This document shows, piece after piece, positions 29,903 to 38,358 of a stretch of 64,000 bases of DNA. Below the pieces are notes generated by a model. That model was not told the DNA's origin. It did no database searches and saw only the letters and a list, made by a program, of their open reading frames with translations. Every line of letters starts with the position of its first letter. The first letter of the stretch is position 1. The stretch covers positions 2,598,001-2,662,000 of the forward strand of contig CP128835.1 in assembly GCA_030388825.1 (NCBI GenBank), given 5' to 3'. This DNA comes from Rossellomorea sp. AcN35-11. GTDB taxonomy: Bacteria > Bacillota > Bacilli > Bacillales > Bacillaceae_B. The position numbers were made by a program, and so were the translations under genes.

Positions 29903-30556
29903 ATGCTGAATAAAAAACAAATAAGAATCTGCTTAGATGAAATGAGAGAAATGTTTCCGGACGCCCATTGTGAGCTTCGTCATGAAAATCCGTTTGAACT
30001 TGTCATCGCTGTCCTTCTTTCAGCACAATGTACGGATGCCCTTGTAAATAAAGTGACAAAAAGCTTGTTTGAAAAATATAAACAGCCTGAAGATTATTTG
30101 AACGTCTCATTGGAAGAGCTTCAACAGGATATCCGCTCCATTGGTTTGTATCGGAATAAAGCAAAGAACATCCGTAAATTATGTGAAATCATACTCATGG
30201 AACATGGTGGAAACGTTCCTGAAAGTCATGAAGAATTAGTGAAATTGCCGGGGGTGGGAAGGAAAACAGCTAATGTCGTCGTCTCGGTCGCATTCGGCAT
30301 ACCAGCCATTGCCGTCGATACCCATGTAGAAAGGGTAAGTAAGCGACTGGGGATTTGCAGGTGGAAAGATAGCGTATTGGAAGTAGAGAAGACCTTAATG
30401 AAAAAGATCCCTGAAGAAGAATGGTCTGAAACCCATCACAGGTTAATTTTCTTTGGAAGATACCATTGCAAGGCCCAATCCCCCCAATGCGAGGTTTGTC
30501 CACTTGTGGATTTATGCAGGGAAGGTCAAAAGAGGTTGAAGAAAAAGGGAGGATGA
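29903..30556 (+). CDS. nth: Endonuclease III
   Basis: This base-excision repair glycosylase and AP lyase removes oxidised pyrimidines. The 217-residue product carries the helix-hairpin-helix LPGVGRKTANV with the catalytic lysine, the catalytic aspartate in VDTHVERV, and a [4Fe-4S] site C-x6-C-x2-C-x5-C at the end. ATG 29903 matches the B. subtilis start (MLN-x-KQI) and has GGAGG upstream; the longer reading from 29864 is unlikely. Confidence 0.96.
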   Translation: MLNKKQIRICLDEMREMFPDAHCELRHENPFELVIAVLLSAQCTDALVNKVTKSLFEKYKQPEDYLNVSLEELQQDIRSIGLYRNKAKNIRKLCEIILMEHGGNVPESHEELVKLPGVGRKTANVVVSVAFGIPAIAVDTHVERVSKRLGICRWKDSVLEVEKTLMKKIPEEEWSETHHRLIFFGRYHCKAQSPQCEVCPLVDLCREGQKRLKKKGG

Positions 30557-30561
30557 TCAAG

Positions 30562-31080
30562 ATGAACCTGCCCATTCCTCCACAGCTGAAAGATTCGTTT
30601 TTCTTTCCTGAAAATGCGGTAAAAGTGGATCCATCCCATCTGAATGCACATGCTCCTTTCTTTAATTATGAACTGATTTACTACAATAAAAAGACAGTTC
30701 ATACGATTCCATGGAAGGAGCCGGAATCATTTATTGAAGACATTCTCGTGAGGTGGGGTAAAGAAAAGGAGCTTCTTGCTTCGTTATTTAAAGAGCGATC
30801 AATGGATACACTGGATGCTATGAAAAGAAGCATTGCATTATTTTATATGCTTTTGTACTGGAGCAATTCTCAACCGGTAAACCTGAATCAGGAGGATTCC
30901 CGTCTTGATGACCTTTCCATTAAGCCAGTAAATGTAATAGAACGAATGATGTTTATAAGGGATAATCCAACTCTATTTCATGCATACATTCAATTATCCC
31001 AATTATTCGAGGAACAGCATAAACAATATGCTAAGGCATTGGCACTTGAGAAGACTAAGAGAAAATTAAAAAGGCAATGA
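30562..31080 (+). CDS. ypoC: YpoC-family protein
   Basis: This 172-residue protein, rich in aromatic residues and without membrane segments, follows nth by 5 bp as ypoC does in B. subtilis. GGGAGG is nine bases before ATG 30562; ATG 30553 in the same frame is too close to it. No catalytic motif is recognised. Its stop codon lies inside the stem of a terminator shared with ponA. Confidence 0.8.
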   Translation: MNLPIPPQLKDSFFFPENAVKVDPSHLNAHAPFFNYELIYYNKKTVHTIPWKEPESFIEDILVRWGKEKELLASLFKERSMDTLDAMKRSIALFYMLLYWSNSQPVNLNQEDSRLDDLSIKPVNVIERMMFIRDNPTLFHAYIQLSQLFEEQHKQYAKALALEKTKRKLKRQ

Positions 31081-31098
31081 GAGGTTCTCATTGCCTTT
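31068..31098. terminator. Bidirectional terminator between ypoC and ponA
   Basis: AAAGGCAATGAGA pairs with the matching CTCATTGCCTTT around a four-base loop. A-rich and T-rich flanks allow use in both directions, and the ypoC TGA is part of the stem. Confidence 0.85.
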
Positions 31099-31102
31099 AC
31101 CA

Positions 31103-33769
31103 TTAATCCTGATCTCTGCGGTTTTCTGATTGGATGAAAGGTTGATTCGTCGTACCTTCTCCAGTACCGCCGGTGCCTTCGTCTGTCCCGGAACCTTCAC
31201 CGGTCCCGCCGGTATCTCCATCCCCGGAATCTTCATCTTCTGACGGTGGATTCGTTCCCTCGTCCTCACCGGTATCTTCACCTTCTTCACCGGTGTCTTC
31301 ACCTTCTTCATCGGAATTGTCTTCATTCCCGTTATTATTTCCGTTACCGTTACCCTGATTCTCATCAGTGTTTTCATCTGGTTCCTCCTGCTCTTCTGAT
31401 GCTTTAACATCGACGTTCACTGTTGCAGGATTACTGCGCTGCTCTCCAGAGATAGCTACAACTTCGAAAGTGAAGGTACCTTCAGATTGAATGTTTTCAA
31501 CATTTAATCCTTTCTTATCCGTGGTAGTCAACACTTGTTTCGCTTCACCATTGATGGAAACAGACACTTCAAACTGTATATCCTTCTCTTTTCCATAATC
31601 CCATGAAAGAGTGATGGTTTGATCTTTCTTGTTGAATTTTCCTTTCAGATTTGAAGGAGCCTCAATCTTATCGAATTCCTTTGAAACTTTTGATGGTTCT
31701 GTTCCCCTGACAAAGAGTTCGGTAATGACCCTGTCATCAGGTGTATACTTACTAGGAAGTCTAGGTGGATTGCTGCCCAATTCTACCTTGGATTCCACGA
31801 CACTGTCAGGCTTGTTGAAATCAGGTGTGTCTACACCATCGTGAACATAGCTCATCAGATCACTGACAATATATTGTGAAACCCTGCGGTCAGTAGGGGA
31901 TAGTGGGATCGATCGAGTCTTATATCCCGTCCAGACAGCAGCCGTATAGTTTGTGGTATACCCTACAAACCAGGAATCAGGGGCATCCGTCTTAGCGATT
32001 CCATATTTTTCACGTTCATCCTGAGAATAGTTCGTCGTACCTGATTTTCCTGCCATAGAGAGACCTGGTACTTTGGCATACAGGCCTGTTCCCCTTGGAT
32101 GGTCAATGACACTTTTCAGCATGTCTGAAATCATATATGCCGTATACTCTTTCATGGCTGGCTTTGGTTTATTATCGTTTTTGATTTCTGTTTCACCATC
32201 ACGTAATACCACTTTCGATACCGTGTGAGGTTTGTTATAGATCCCTTCATTACCAAATGCAGCATAAGCACCTGCCATCTGTACGGAGTTCACTCCTGGG
32301 GACACACCGCCGATAGAGGCAGATTCATAATAATGATCGAACTTTAAGCCGAGTCCATTTACGAATTCCTCTGCTTTTTCAGGGCCTACTTCCTGGAACG
32401 CTTTTAGGGCAGTGATATTCCGTGAATCCCACAGCCCTTCACGGATTGTGATAGGACCTTTGAACTTGCCGTCATAGTTATTGAGTTCCGTTCCGTCAGA
32501 ATAGCTGTAAGGTTCATCATCCAAAATATGATAGGTCGACCATTTTAAATGTTCAATGGCCGGAGCATAGTCGATTAAAGGCTTGATCGTTGATCCAGGC
32601 TGACGTTTTGTGTCAATGGCAAAGTTAAATCCACGTTGAACATTTGGATCCTGTTCTCTTCCTCCGCCGATCGCCCTGATTTCTCCGGTCTTCGTATCCA
32701 TAAGGGTGACTCCCGCCTGAAGAGGCTCATCGGCACCTTCGGGATAAGAGAAGCTTGTATTTTCCCCTGCCAGAATTTCCTCCAAGCGTTTTTGGGCATC
32801 CGGGTCAACAGTTGTATAGACCTTTAAGCCGTCAGAAAACAGATTATAGTCTCCCATCTGTTGAACTTCGTCTATCACAGCATCTACAAATGCAGGATAC
32901 TTATTCCCATTTTTCTTTTCAATCTCTTCTGCTGAAACAAGTCCTTCTGTGATTGGTATGGCTTGAGCTTCCTTCTTTTCACTTTCGGTAATTTTCCCAT
33001 GCTGTTCCATTAAAGACAGAACGATGTTGCGTCGTTTTTCAGCTTTTTCAGGGTATTTAAAAGGGTTGTAATTGTTTGGACTCTGAGGGAGACCGGCAAT
33101 CAGGGCAGCTTCATGCAGTTCAATGTCTTTTATATCTTTACCGTAATAATAATCTGCAGCTGTTGCCATGCCATTTATCCCGGCAGACATGTAGACTTTA
33201 TTAAAGTACATTTCAAAGATTTCTTCTTTTGTATATTCCTGCTCGAGCTTAAGGGCAAGCCAAGCTTCCTGAGCCTTCCTCTTCAAGGTTTTCTCGGGAC
33301 TCAGGAAAGAACCCTTGATCACCTGCTGGGTAATCGTAGAAGCACCTTCTGAGCCGAAGCCGCCTGTTACATTGGCGATGACGGCGCCCCCTAAGCGGAT
33401 CAGGTCAATTCCATTATGTTTATAGAATCGATTGTCTTCCGTTGCAAGTACTGCGTCTTGCATCATTTGAGGGATGTCATCGAAATTTGCATACTCACGA
33501 TTTTCTTTTCCGACAGTCGTAATCAATTCCCCGTTCATATCATAGATCTCTGATGCGATGGGATCCTTGAGTAATTTTTCATCAAGCTTTGGCGCACTGG
33601 AAGCATAATAAGCAAATAATCCAGCACCGGCAAGCATTCCGATTATACCGATAATGAATAAAGATATAATGACGCGTTTAACCATAGAGCCTTTTTTCTT
33701 GCTCTTATTGGATTTTGACTTTTGTTGGGCCAGGCGTTTTTCTTCCCTTGACTTATATTGACCAGCCAT
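31103..33769 (-). CDS. ponA: Class A penicillin-binding protein 1
   Basis: This bifunctional enzyme builds the cell wall. The 888-residue product has a basic cytoplasmic tail, a membrane anchor (about 31-55), a GT51 transglycosylase domain with EDNRFYKHNGID, and a transpeptidase domain with Ser393 in the STIK motif, SRN and KSGTT. A fibronectin-type III-like domain lies near 715-810. The last about 75 residues are almost all Asp, Glu, Gly, Asn, Pro and Thr, an acidic low-complexity tail. GAGGAAAC precedes the ATG. It stands upstream of nothing on its strand but recU, which comes before it, as in B. subtilis (recU-ponA). Confidence 0.96.
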   Translation of the reverse strand: MAGQYKSREEKRLAQQKSKSNKSKKKGSMVKRVIISLFIIGIIGMLAGAGLFAYYASSAPKLDEKLLKDPIASEIYDMNGELITTVGKENREYANFDDIPQMMQDAVLATEDNRFYKHNGIDLIRLGGAVIANVTGGFGSEGASTITQQVIKGSFLSPEKTLKRKAQEAWLALKLEQEYTKEEIFEMYFNKVYMSAGINGMATAADYYYGKDIKDIELHEAALIAGLPQSPNNYNPFKYPEKAEKRRNIVLSLMEQHGKITESEKKEAQAIPITEGLVSAEEIEKKNGNKYPAFVDAVIDEVQQMGDYNLFSDGLKVYTTVDPDAQKRLEEILAGENTSFSYPEGADEPLQAGVTLMDTKTGEIRAIGGGREQDPNVQRGFNFAIDTKRQPGSTIKPLIDYAPAIEHLKWSTYHILDDEPYSYSDGTELNNYDGKFKGPITIREGLWDSRNITALKAFQEVGPEKAEEFVNGLGLKFDHYYESASIGGVSPGVNSVQMAGAYAAFGNEGIYNKPHTVSKVVLRDGETEIKNDNKPKPAMKEYTAYMISDMLKSVIDHPRGTGLYAKVPGLSMAGKSGTTNYSQDEREKYGIAKTDAPDSWFVGYTTNYTAAVWTGYKTRSIPLSPTDRRVSQYIVSDLMSYVHDGVDTPDFNKPDSVVESKVELGSNPPRLPSKYTPDDRVITELFVRGTEPSKVSKEFDKIEAPSNLKGKFNKKDQTITLSWDYGKEKDIQFEVSVSINGEAKQVLTTTDKKGLNVENIQSEGTFTFEVVAISGEQRSNPATVNVDVKASEEQEEPDENTDENQGNGNGNNNGNEDNSDEEGEDTGEEGEDTGEDEGTNPPSEDEDSGDGDTGGTGEGSGTDEGTGGTGEGTTNQPFIQSENRRDQD

Positions 33770-33872
33770 TTTGTTTCCTCGCTTTCAATCTTCTGTGTTT
33801 TTAGTATTGTCTAAGATTTAAAATATACTACTGATATTGAGATAAAGTATAGATTAACTCATTTTTCATGAA

Positions 33873-34483
33873 CTAAAAATATATCTGATGAACTATTTTT
33901 AAATAATCAACCCTGGGATGAAGTCCCAAAGGGACAAGTACTCCCGTTTCTTCCATTTCTTCCCGCTTGATTGATTTCCGTCCTCCTGTGATCATTCGAT
34001 CCCAATAAAACCTAAGGGCTTTGTAGGGAAGTAGGAACACTTCTTCAGAAGCAGAGAACCTTATTAGAACAAAAGTGATGCCATCTTGATTATGGACCCT
34101 TTCCATATGGACGATTTGGTGCTCGTGAAAGTTTTGAAGGGGGGAAGGACGTTTTGTTTTTCGTCTCTTTCGCTTCAAAATCGATGTATCTTCCTCTGTA
34201 CACACCGTTATAATCGGTTGTCGACGGCTGCTTAAAATAAGCTTCCTTAATGACAGCAGCCACTTCTAGAAGGATAATGTACATCTACTATTTGAACGGG
34301 TGTGGGCTTTTTATGAATAACCGCTTTGTGAAACGTTAAGTAATATTGATTCGTTTCATTGATATCTTCCTCGAGTGTCATGCCTCGATTGCTATACGAT
34401 AGTTGTTTCGGTTTCGCATTCGATTTTTTTGAGGGTAAAGATGCTTCCACATATTTCTTTCCATTGGGATAATGGAATTTCAT
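33873..34483 (-). CDS. recU: Holliday junction resolvase RecU, two frameshifts
   Basis: RecU cuts Holliday junctions in recombination and chromosome segregation. Three overlapping fragments in three frames together give a 202-residue protein. They carry the conserved [47 protein letters not shown] (catalytic Asp and Glu) and FHEHQIVHM segments. The first break is an extra base in a CC/GG pair at 34260-34261, the second an extra base in a G6 run at 34139-34144 (plus-strand sense). Both are +1. The remaining sequence is highly conserved, so error is more likely than decay. It lies before ponA, as in B. subtilis. Confidence 0.9.
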
Positions 34484-34597
34484 GGTAATTCACCTCGCAG
34501 ACTAATCTATATCATAACAGAAACCACTCCATTTTGTGTGAATAATTGTTTACAAATCTCCTCAATCTATTTCTAAAGGAGAAAGGGGGTAAGAAGG

Positions 34598-35626
34598 ATG
34601 AAAGGAATCAACAATACTTATCGCTTTTTACCCTATATATCTGAACCTAAACGTACAAATGAGTGGATTAAAGAAGTAAATCAGCTAGTGGATTTATATA
34701 ATCAAGATAATATAACAAGAACGATGGCTTATCAAAAATTTTTCCTGCTTCACCCTGAAATAAAGTGGGCGTTTCTTGCATCGGTTGTGTCAAGGAATGC
34801 GGGTTGGAATATGACTGATCTGAAGGGAGACATCTTTTCGTGCCTTTTGAATGGTCACACCGCTGATTTACTATTTAAGACGTATGAAAGAGCAAATTGG
34901 TCGATCTTTCAAGATGCTTTCCCTCAACTTCTCCTCTATCACTATTCGACGCTGTATAAGAGGAAAATGTTTCATTTAATGAATGAGTTCCATATTTCAA
35001 GCTTTATGGAAGAGGAGTGGAACCGGTTTTGGACAGAGAGGGATGAAGATAGACTGGTCCACTCTCTTATCATAAACGAACAAAACCTCATCCAAGAGCC
35101 TGTCATCAATCATGGGGTCTATAAGAAGAAAGTGTTTGGATCGCCCTTATTCCTACTAGAAGAACATCTGCATTTCAGTTCTGTTTTGTTTCCTACGTTG
35201 GATGGACAGCTATTTGGAGCGAGTGTACACGGATTCCGTAATCTTCACAATAGAATTGAATTAGGGAAACGATTATTTTGTTTATTATTTCATCCGGAGT
35301 ATCATGCCTCTTTTTTAAAGTTTGCTTTAGCAGTCGGCCATACCGGGTCCAGAAGAGATTATGAGAAATTCTGCAAAGAAGCCCCCGAAACGAATACCCC
35401 GATGCTCCGTGAGGTTTATGGGAAAGTGGCTCATCATTGGGTGCGTTATACGGACTGGTCGAGGAACATCAATGTGGATGGGGCATGGTACACAGAGACT
35501 GACCTACCAAAGGAGATCGAATTGACACAATGGTTTTTTCAAAAGCAAAGGCAGCTTGAAAAATTGGCAAAAATGAAAGGGGTTTTTAATAAATTCCTGA
35601 AGAGGAAAAAAGGACCTGCACGTTGA
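34598..35626 (+). CDS. yppC: DUF2515 protein YppC
   Basis: This 342-residue soluble protein, rich in aromatic residues and histidine, matches the position and size of B. subtilis YppC, divergent from recU. AAAGGAGAAAGGGGG precedes the ATG. No catalytic motif is recognised. The stop codon lies in the loop of a perfect 11-bp hairpin (GGACCTGCACG/CGTGCAGGTCC, 35612-35639) with no T tract. Confidence 0.85.
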   Translation: MKGINNTYRFLPYISEPKRTNEWIKEVNQLVDLYNQDNITRTMAYQKFFLLHPEIKWAFLASVVSRNAGWNMTDLKGDIFSCLLNGHTADLLFKTYERANWSIFQDAFPQLLLYHYSTLYKRKMFHLMNEFHISSFMEEEWNRFWTERDEDRLVHSLIINEQNLIQEPVINHGVYKKKVFGSPLFLLEEHLHFSSVLFPTLDGQLFGASVHGFRNLHNRIELGKRLFCLLFHPEYHASFLKFALAVGHTGSRRDYEKFCKEAPETNTPMLREVYGKVAHHWVRYTDWSRNINVDGAWYTETDLPKEIELTQWFFQKQRQLEKLAKMKGVFNKFLKRKKGPAR

Positions 35627-35665
35627 AACGTGCAGGTCCCCTTAGGTCTAACCCACCAAGGTGTG

Positions 35666-35844
35666 TAGGTTCGCCATAAGCCAGTCGCCCCTTAAGCGAG
35701 CCGCCTCCGCTTTTTATGAGTCCAGCTCCGGCGGCTAGGGCCTCGAGGTCATAGGTCAAACCCACCAAAAAGGCAAAGGACGCCTTTCCGGTGGATTCGC
35801 CCTATGCTTGTCGCCCCTTAAGCGAGCCGCCTCCGCTTTTTATG
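35666..35844. repeat. Palindromic intergenic element, locus 2
   Basis: Two identical 35-bp arms start at 35684 and 35810. Between them GGCGGCTAGGG (35730-35740) pairs with CCCT and AGCCGCC of the downstream arm (bulge TAAGCG). It encloses a 57-nt hairpin from CATAGG (35750) to CCTATG (35806). Compared with locus 1 the stem bases differ on both sides (CATAGG/CCTATG for CATAAG/CTTATG; CCCACC/GGTGG for AATGG/CCATT), so pairing is kept. The element runs into the stop codon of the sspM-like gene at 35840-35842. Confidence 0.85.
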
Positions 35845-35947
35845 TTGCAGGGCGGTTTTCTCCTTGAAGTTTAGGGTTGCCTTTTGATGCTTTGGTTTCG
35901 ACTGAATTTGTTGTCTGCTTGGTTTGTTTGTTTTTCTGATTTTTCAT
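35840..35947 (-). CDS. sspM: SspM-like small acid-soluble spore protein
   Basis: This 35-residue, basic, Lys/Gln/Asn/Thr-rich protein ends in ENRPAT, similar to the GPNRPST end of B. subtilis SspM, which is encoded in the same neighbourhood. GGAGGTG lies before the ATG. A sigma-G-like promoter (TGAATA, 18 bp, AATACTA) stands upstream on the same strand. These proteins are made in the forespore. The name rests on the ending, composition, promoter and location. Confidence 0.7.
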   Translation of the reverse strand: MKNQKNKQTKQTTNSVETKASKGNPKLQGENRPAT

Positions 35948-35965
35948 TAGAAACACCTCCATTTA

Positions 35966-35996
35966 TAGTATTTTGAGTTCCTTCGTCTTTTATTCA
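35966..35996 (-). promoter_or_regulatory. Sigma-G-like promoter of the sspM-like gene
   Basis: On the minus strand TGAATA (35996-35991) and AATACTA (35972-35966) are 18 bp apart, close to the sigma-G consensus, and 19 bp before the start codon. Confidence 0.55.
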
Positions 35997-36136
35997 AAGC
36001 TGTCGAAACTTACTTAGGAGAATGTCCTTTTTGCGCTTTCTTTGGCGAAACGCTTCTAGTTTTGTCAAGGGGGAAGGGAAAGGCAAATCAGCATAGAATT
36101 ACTGTATTAATCCAAAAAAAAGGTGGGAGAATTCAC

Positions 36137-36391
36137 ATGCTTCCAAAACAAGATATTATGTTAAAGTTAGCTGAAATTGAAGAAAGCCTCAATCAATTAG
36201 AACAAAGTCTGCATGATCGAATCTCAATTGAAGAGGAAGAAGGATTGAGTAAGCTCTCGGATCAGATTCAAAAGATAGACAGTCAAATCAGCTTTGTTGA
36301 AAGAAAGACAGGCTCTAAAACGGTTCTTATGAATAATAGGGATAGCTCCTTTGTCTTACAAAAACTTGAATTATCCTTCAAGACGTCTTAA
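36137..36391 (+). CDS. Small coiled-coil protein in the yppD position
   Basis: This 84-residue, mostly helical, Leu/Glu/Ser/Gln-rich protein has heptad-like spacing (LAEIEESLNQLEQSL) that suggests a coiled coil. AGGTGGGAG precedes ATG 36137; an upstream open frame is not supported. It is encoded between yppC and yppE, where B. subtilis has yppD, but I cannot confirm homology by eye. A terminator follows. Confidence 0.7.
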   Translation: MLPKQDIMLKLAEIEESLNQLEQSLHDRISIEEEEGLSKLSDQIQKIDSQISFVERKTGSKTVLMNNRDSSFVLQKLELSFKTS

Positions 36392-36405
36392 ACTGACCTT
36401 ATAAG

Positions 36406-36434
36406 AAAGTAGCAGAGTGCTACTTTTATTTTTT
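36406..36434 (+). terminator. Terminator before yppE
   Basis: AAAGTAGCA pairs with TGCTACTTT around GAG, followed by a T-rich stretch. Confidence 0.8.
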
Positions 36435-36461
36435 GTCTACATTTTGCATGGAGGGCTTTTT

Positions 36462-36818
36462 TTGAACGAATTGAAGATCGTAACAGAAGAGCTTCTCGTC
36501 CTGGCCGAGAAGATGATGAATGAATATAAAACAAGGCGTGAATCGGGTGAAAAAGGGGACTTTTACACGGAAGTGAAGCCTTTTGCCGATGAAGTGAAAG
36601 AGAAGAATGATGCCTGGAAAGAACTTTCCATGAGCTGGATTAAAGATTATAGGCCTAAACACCTTCATTTACCACAAATCATAAACACTTTTGACAATAT
36701 CGAAATGCTGTCTGTTCATTGCTTTTTTCCTGAATCCAGTTATAACCGGTTCATTAGTCATTATCAATCAGTCTCGTACGTTCTTGGGACCCAGTTGGAT
36801 GAACTCAATGAAAAATAA
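36462..36818 (+). CDS. yppE: DUF1798 helical protein YppE
   Basis: This 118-residue helical protein resembles B. subtilis YppE in length and layout (an N-terminal helix, a DFY/DFF-x-x-(V/I)KP motif near residue 31, then RPKHLH and a QI-containing helix). The start is TTG 36462, set by GGAGGG six bases upstream; no ATG fits. A terminator follows at once. Function unknown. Confidence 0.82.
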   Translation: MNELKIVTEELLVLAEKMMNEYKTRRESGEKGDFYTEVKPFADEVKEKNDAWKELSMSWIKDYRPKHLHLPQIINTFDNIEMLSVHCFFPESSYNRFISHYQSVSYVLGTQLDELNEK

Positions 36819-36846
36819 GAGGCTGCCATATGGCAGCCTCTTTCTT
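36817..36846. terminator. Terminator between convergent yppE and yppF
   Basis: GAGGCTGCCA pairs perfectly with TGGCAGCCTC, followed by TTTCTT. It can serve both genes. Confidence 0.88.
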
Positions 36847-37027
36847 ATGGGGTGGAAATGGCGCTTTCTTCTATTGTATAGATTTGCTTCGCTAACTCTT
36901 TATAGTGGAGAAAAGAAATCTCATTTGAAATATAAAGTTTTTTGGCCAATGTAAGAAGTTCTTGTTGATCTGTTGCTTGATATTGTTTACTACTTTCATA
37001 TCTCTTCAGCAGTTCACTCAGGTTCAT
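36845..37027 (-). CDS. yppF: YppF-like small protein
   Basis: This 60-residue helical protein starts MNLSELLKRYE at 37027, set by GGGAGGAATCAAG on the minus strand. It contains LAKKLYISNEISFLHYKELAKQI, typical of YppF, and is in the yppF position between yppE and yppG. Function unknown. Confidence 0.75.
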   Translation of the reverse strand: MNLSELLKRYESSKQYQATDQQELLTLAKKLYISNEISFLHYKELAKQIYTIEESAISTP

Positions 37028-37232
37028 CTTGATTCCTCCCAATACTTATATTTCATCCTATACGAAGCTCTGTTTTTATCCTATCATAGAAAACGCTCTC
37101 TTAAAGTTGTAAGAATAGTTTAACTTCCGACATTCTTCTTATGAATGTCGAAATCTCTGTATAGGTCTTTTCACCATTCCATAAGCGCCTACATATTGTA
37201 TAGTAACGATTAAGATGCAGGGGGGACTAAGT

Positions 37233-37733
37233 ATGATTTCTTCACCTAATTCAAGACGGATGCGCCATTATCATCCTCTTTACCATTCACAACCAATGAA
37301 TATGGCACCTGTGATGAACTATCATTCTCAAGGAATGAGACCTCCTACTTATGGATCTTTTCAACAGAATTATTATCCTCTACCTGAAGCCCAGAATCCA
37401 TTACCATCCTATCCTTTGAACCAGTATCAGCAGATGAATGCGCAGCAGATGAACCAGCAGCAAATGAATCCATATTTTGATAACCCTCTTCAACAGAAGG
37501 AATACAACCCGTATCAAATGAAAGCCATGGAACAGCAGGCATTTGCCAATCCATATCCGAAAGCTTCGTTCATGGCTAAGCCACAGTCAGGGGGAGTCAG
37601 TTCCATCATGAATTCATTCAAGTCACAGGATGGATCTTTGGATTTTAATAAAATGATGAACACCACAGGACAGATGATGGGGGCTATCAACCAGGTATCA
37701 TCATTGGTAAAAGGCCTGGGGGGGAATATTTAA
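37233..37733 (+). CDS. yppG: YppG-like low-complexity spore protein
   Basis: This 166-residue protein is dominated by Gln, Met, Pro, Tyr and Asn, with repeated NQQQM-type stretches, and has no hydrophobic core until a glycine-ending C-terminus. This composition is typical of spore coat or surface proteins, and the location matches B. subtilis yppG. AGGGGGG precedes ATG 37233. Its spore role is inferred. Confidence 0.78.
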   Translation: MISSPNSRRMRHYHPLYHSQPMNMAPVMNYHSQGMRPPTYGSFQQNYYPLPEAQNPLPSYPLNQYQQMNAQQMNQQQMNPYFDNPLQQKEYNPYQMKAMEQQAFANPYPKASFMAKPQSGGVSSIMNSFKSQDGSLDFNKMMNTTGQMMGAINQVSSLVKGLGGNI

Positions 37734-37774
37734 TCTTTAGTGATAAAACGGTCAATATTCATAACGCTAAGAAG

Positions 37775-37812
37775 AAAGCCCATGACCAAAGTATGGTTCA
37801 TGGGCTTTTTTT
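37775..37812 (+). terminator. Terminator after yppG
   Basis: AAAGCCCATGACC pairs with GGTTCATGGGCTTT and is followed by a T run. Confidence 0.9.
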
Positions 37813-37856
37813 GTTGCTCAGGTGTTGAACCGTCAACTGAATGGCAAAACTGAAAA

Positions 37857-38300
37857 TCAATCAATCGAAATGCGTTTCCCGGTTTCTTTCATCACTTTAA
37901 CTGTTAATAATCCATCTTTATGAGAAGCTTTTACATTTTTTTCGTTGACCATCCTTGGGAATGGTATGGTCCTGGTGCTCTTTTTCATGGATTGCTTCCT
38001 TCTGATCACCTGATTCTGTTCATTCTCCTCGGAGAATTCTTCTTTATTGGTTACTGAAATGGTCATGAACTGAGGGAACACTTCGAGATGAATCTGTTCT
38101 TTCTTTACACCTGGCAGTTCTGCAGTCACAACATAATGATGATCTGTTTCCGTTAAGTCAACAGGGAAGGAACCAAATGGGTTAGATGATGATGTGAAGA
38201 ACTCGTCAATGCTTTGAAGCATTCCTTTCATAGGTCTTTCATGAAAAAACTCGTTCATGGAATGCATCAGGTCACCAAAGCCTTTTTTATCGTTGGACAT
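37857..38300 (-). CDS. Hsp20 / alpha-crystallin family small heat-shock protein
   Basis: This 147-residue chaperone binds unfolding proteins. The alpha-crystallin domain covers about residues 45-140, with AELPGVKKEQIHLEV and the terminal A-x-x-x-DGLLTV motif, and the C-terminus carries a KRISID tail with an I-x-I-like element. AAAGGAGCATACCC precedes ATG at 38300. No CIRCE element is seen upstream. Spore-associated relatives (CotM, CotP) exist in Bacillus, but the exact family member is not clear. Confidence 0.88.
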   Translation of the reverse strand: MSNDKKGFGDLMHSMNEFFHERPMKGMLQSIDEFFTSSSNPFGSFPVDLTETDHHYVVTAELPGVKKEQIHLEVFPQFMTISVTNKEEFSEENEQNQVIRRKQSMKKSTRTIPFPRMVNEKNVKASHKDGLLTVKVMKETGKRISID

Positions 38301-38358
38301 GGGTATGCTCCTTTCAGGCAAACGTATTCATACTAGTGTATGAGGAGGGGGTGAAAAT

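Noticed and set aside
31066..31410. Minus-strand frame rich in Lys, Met and Arg, and a plus-strand Pro/Ser frame
   Set aside because: Both are shadows of the repeated acidic tail of ponA.
36001..36010. Spo0A box (TGTCGAA) before the 36137 gene, and a similar one near 37146
   Set aside because: Seven-base matches are common by chance and neither sits in a clear promoter context.
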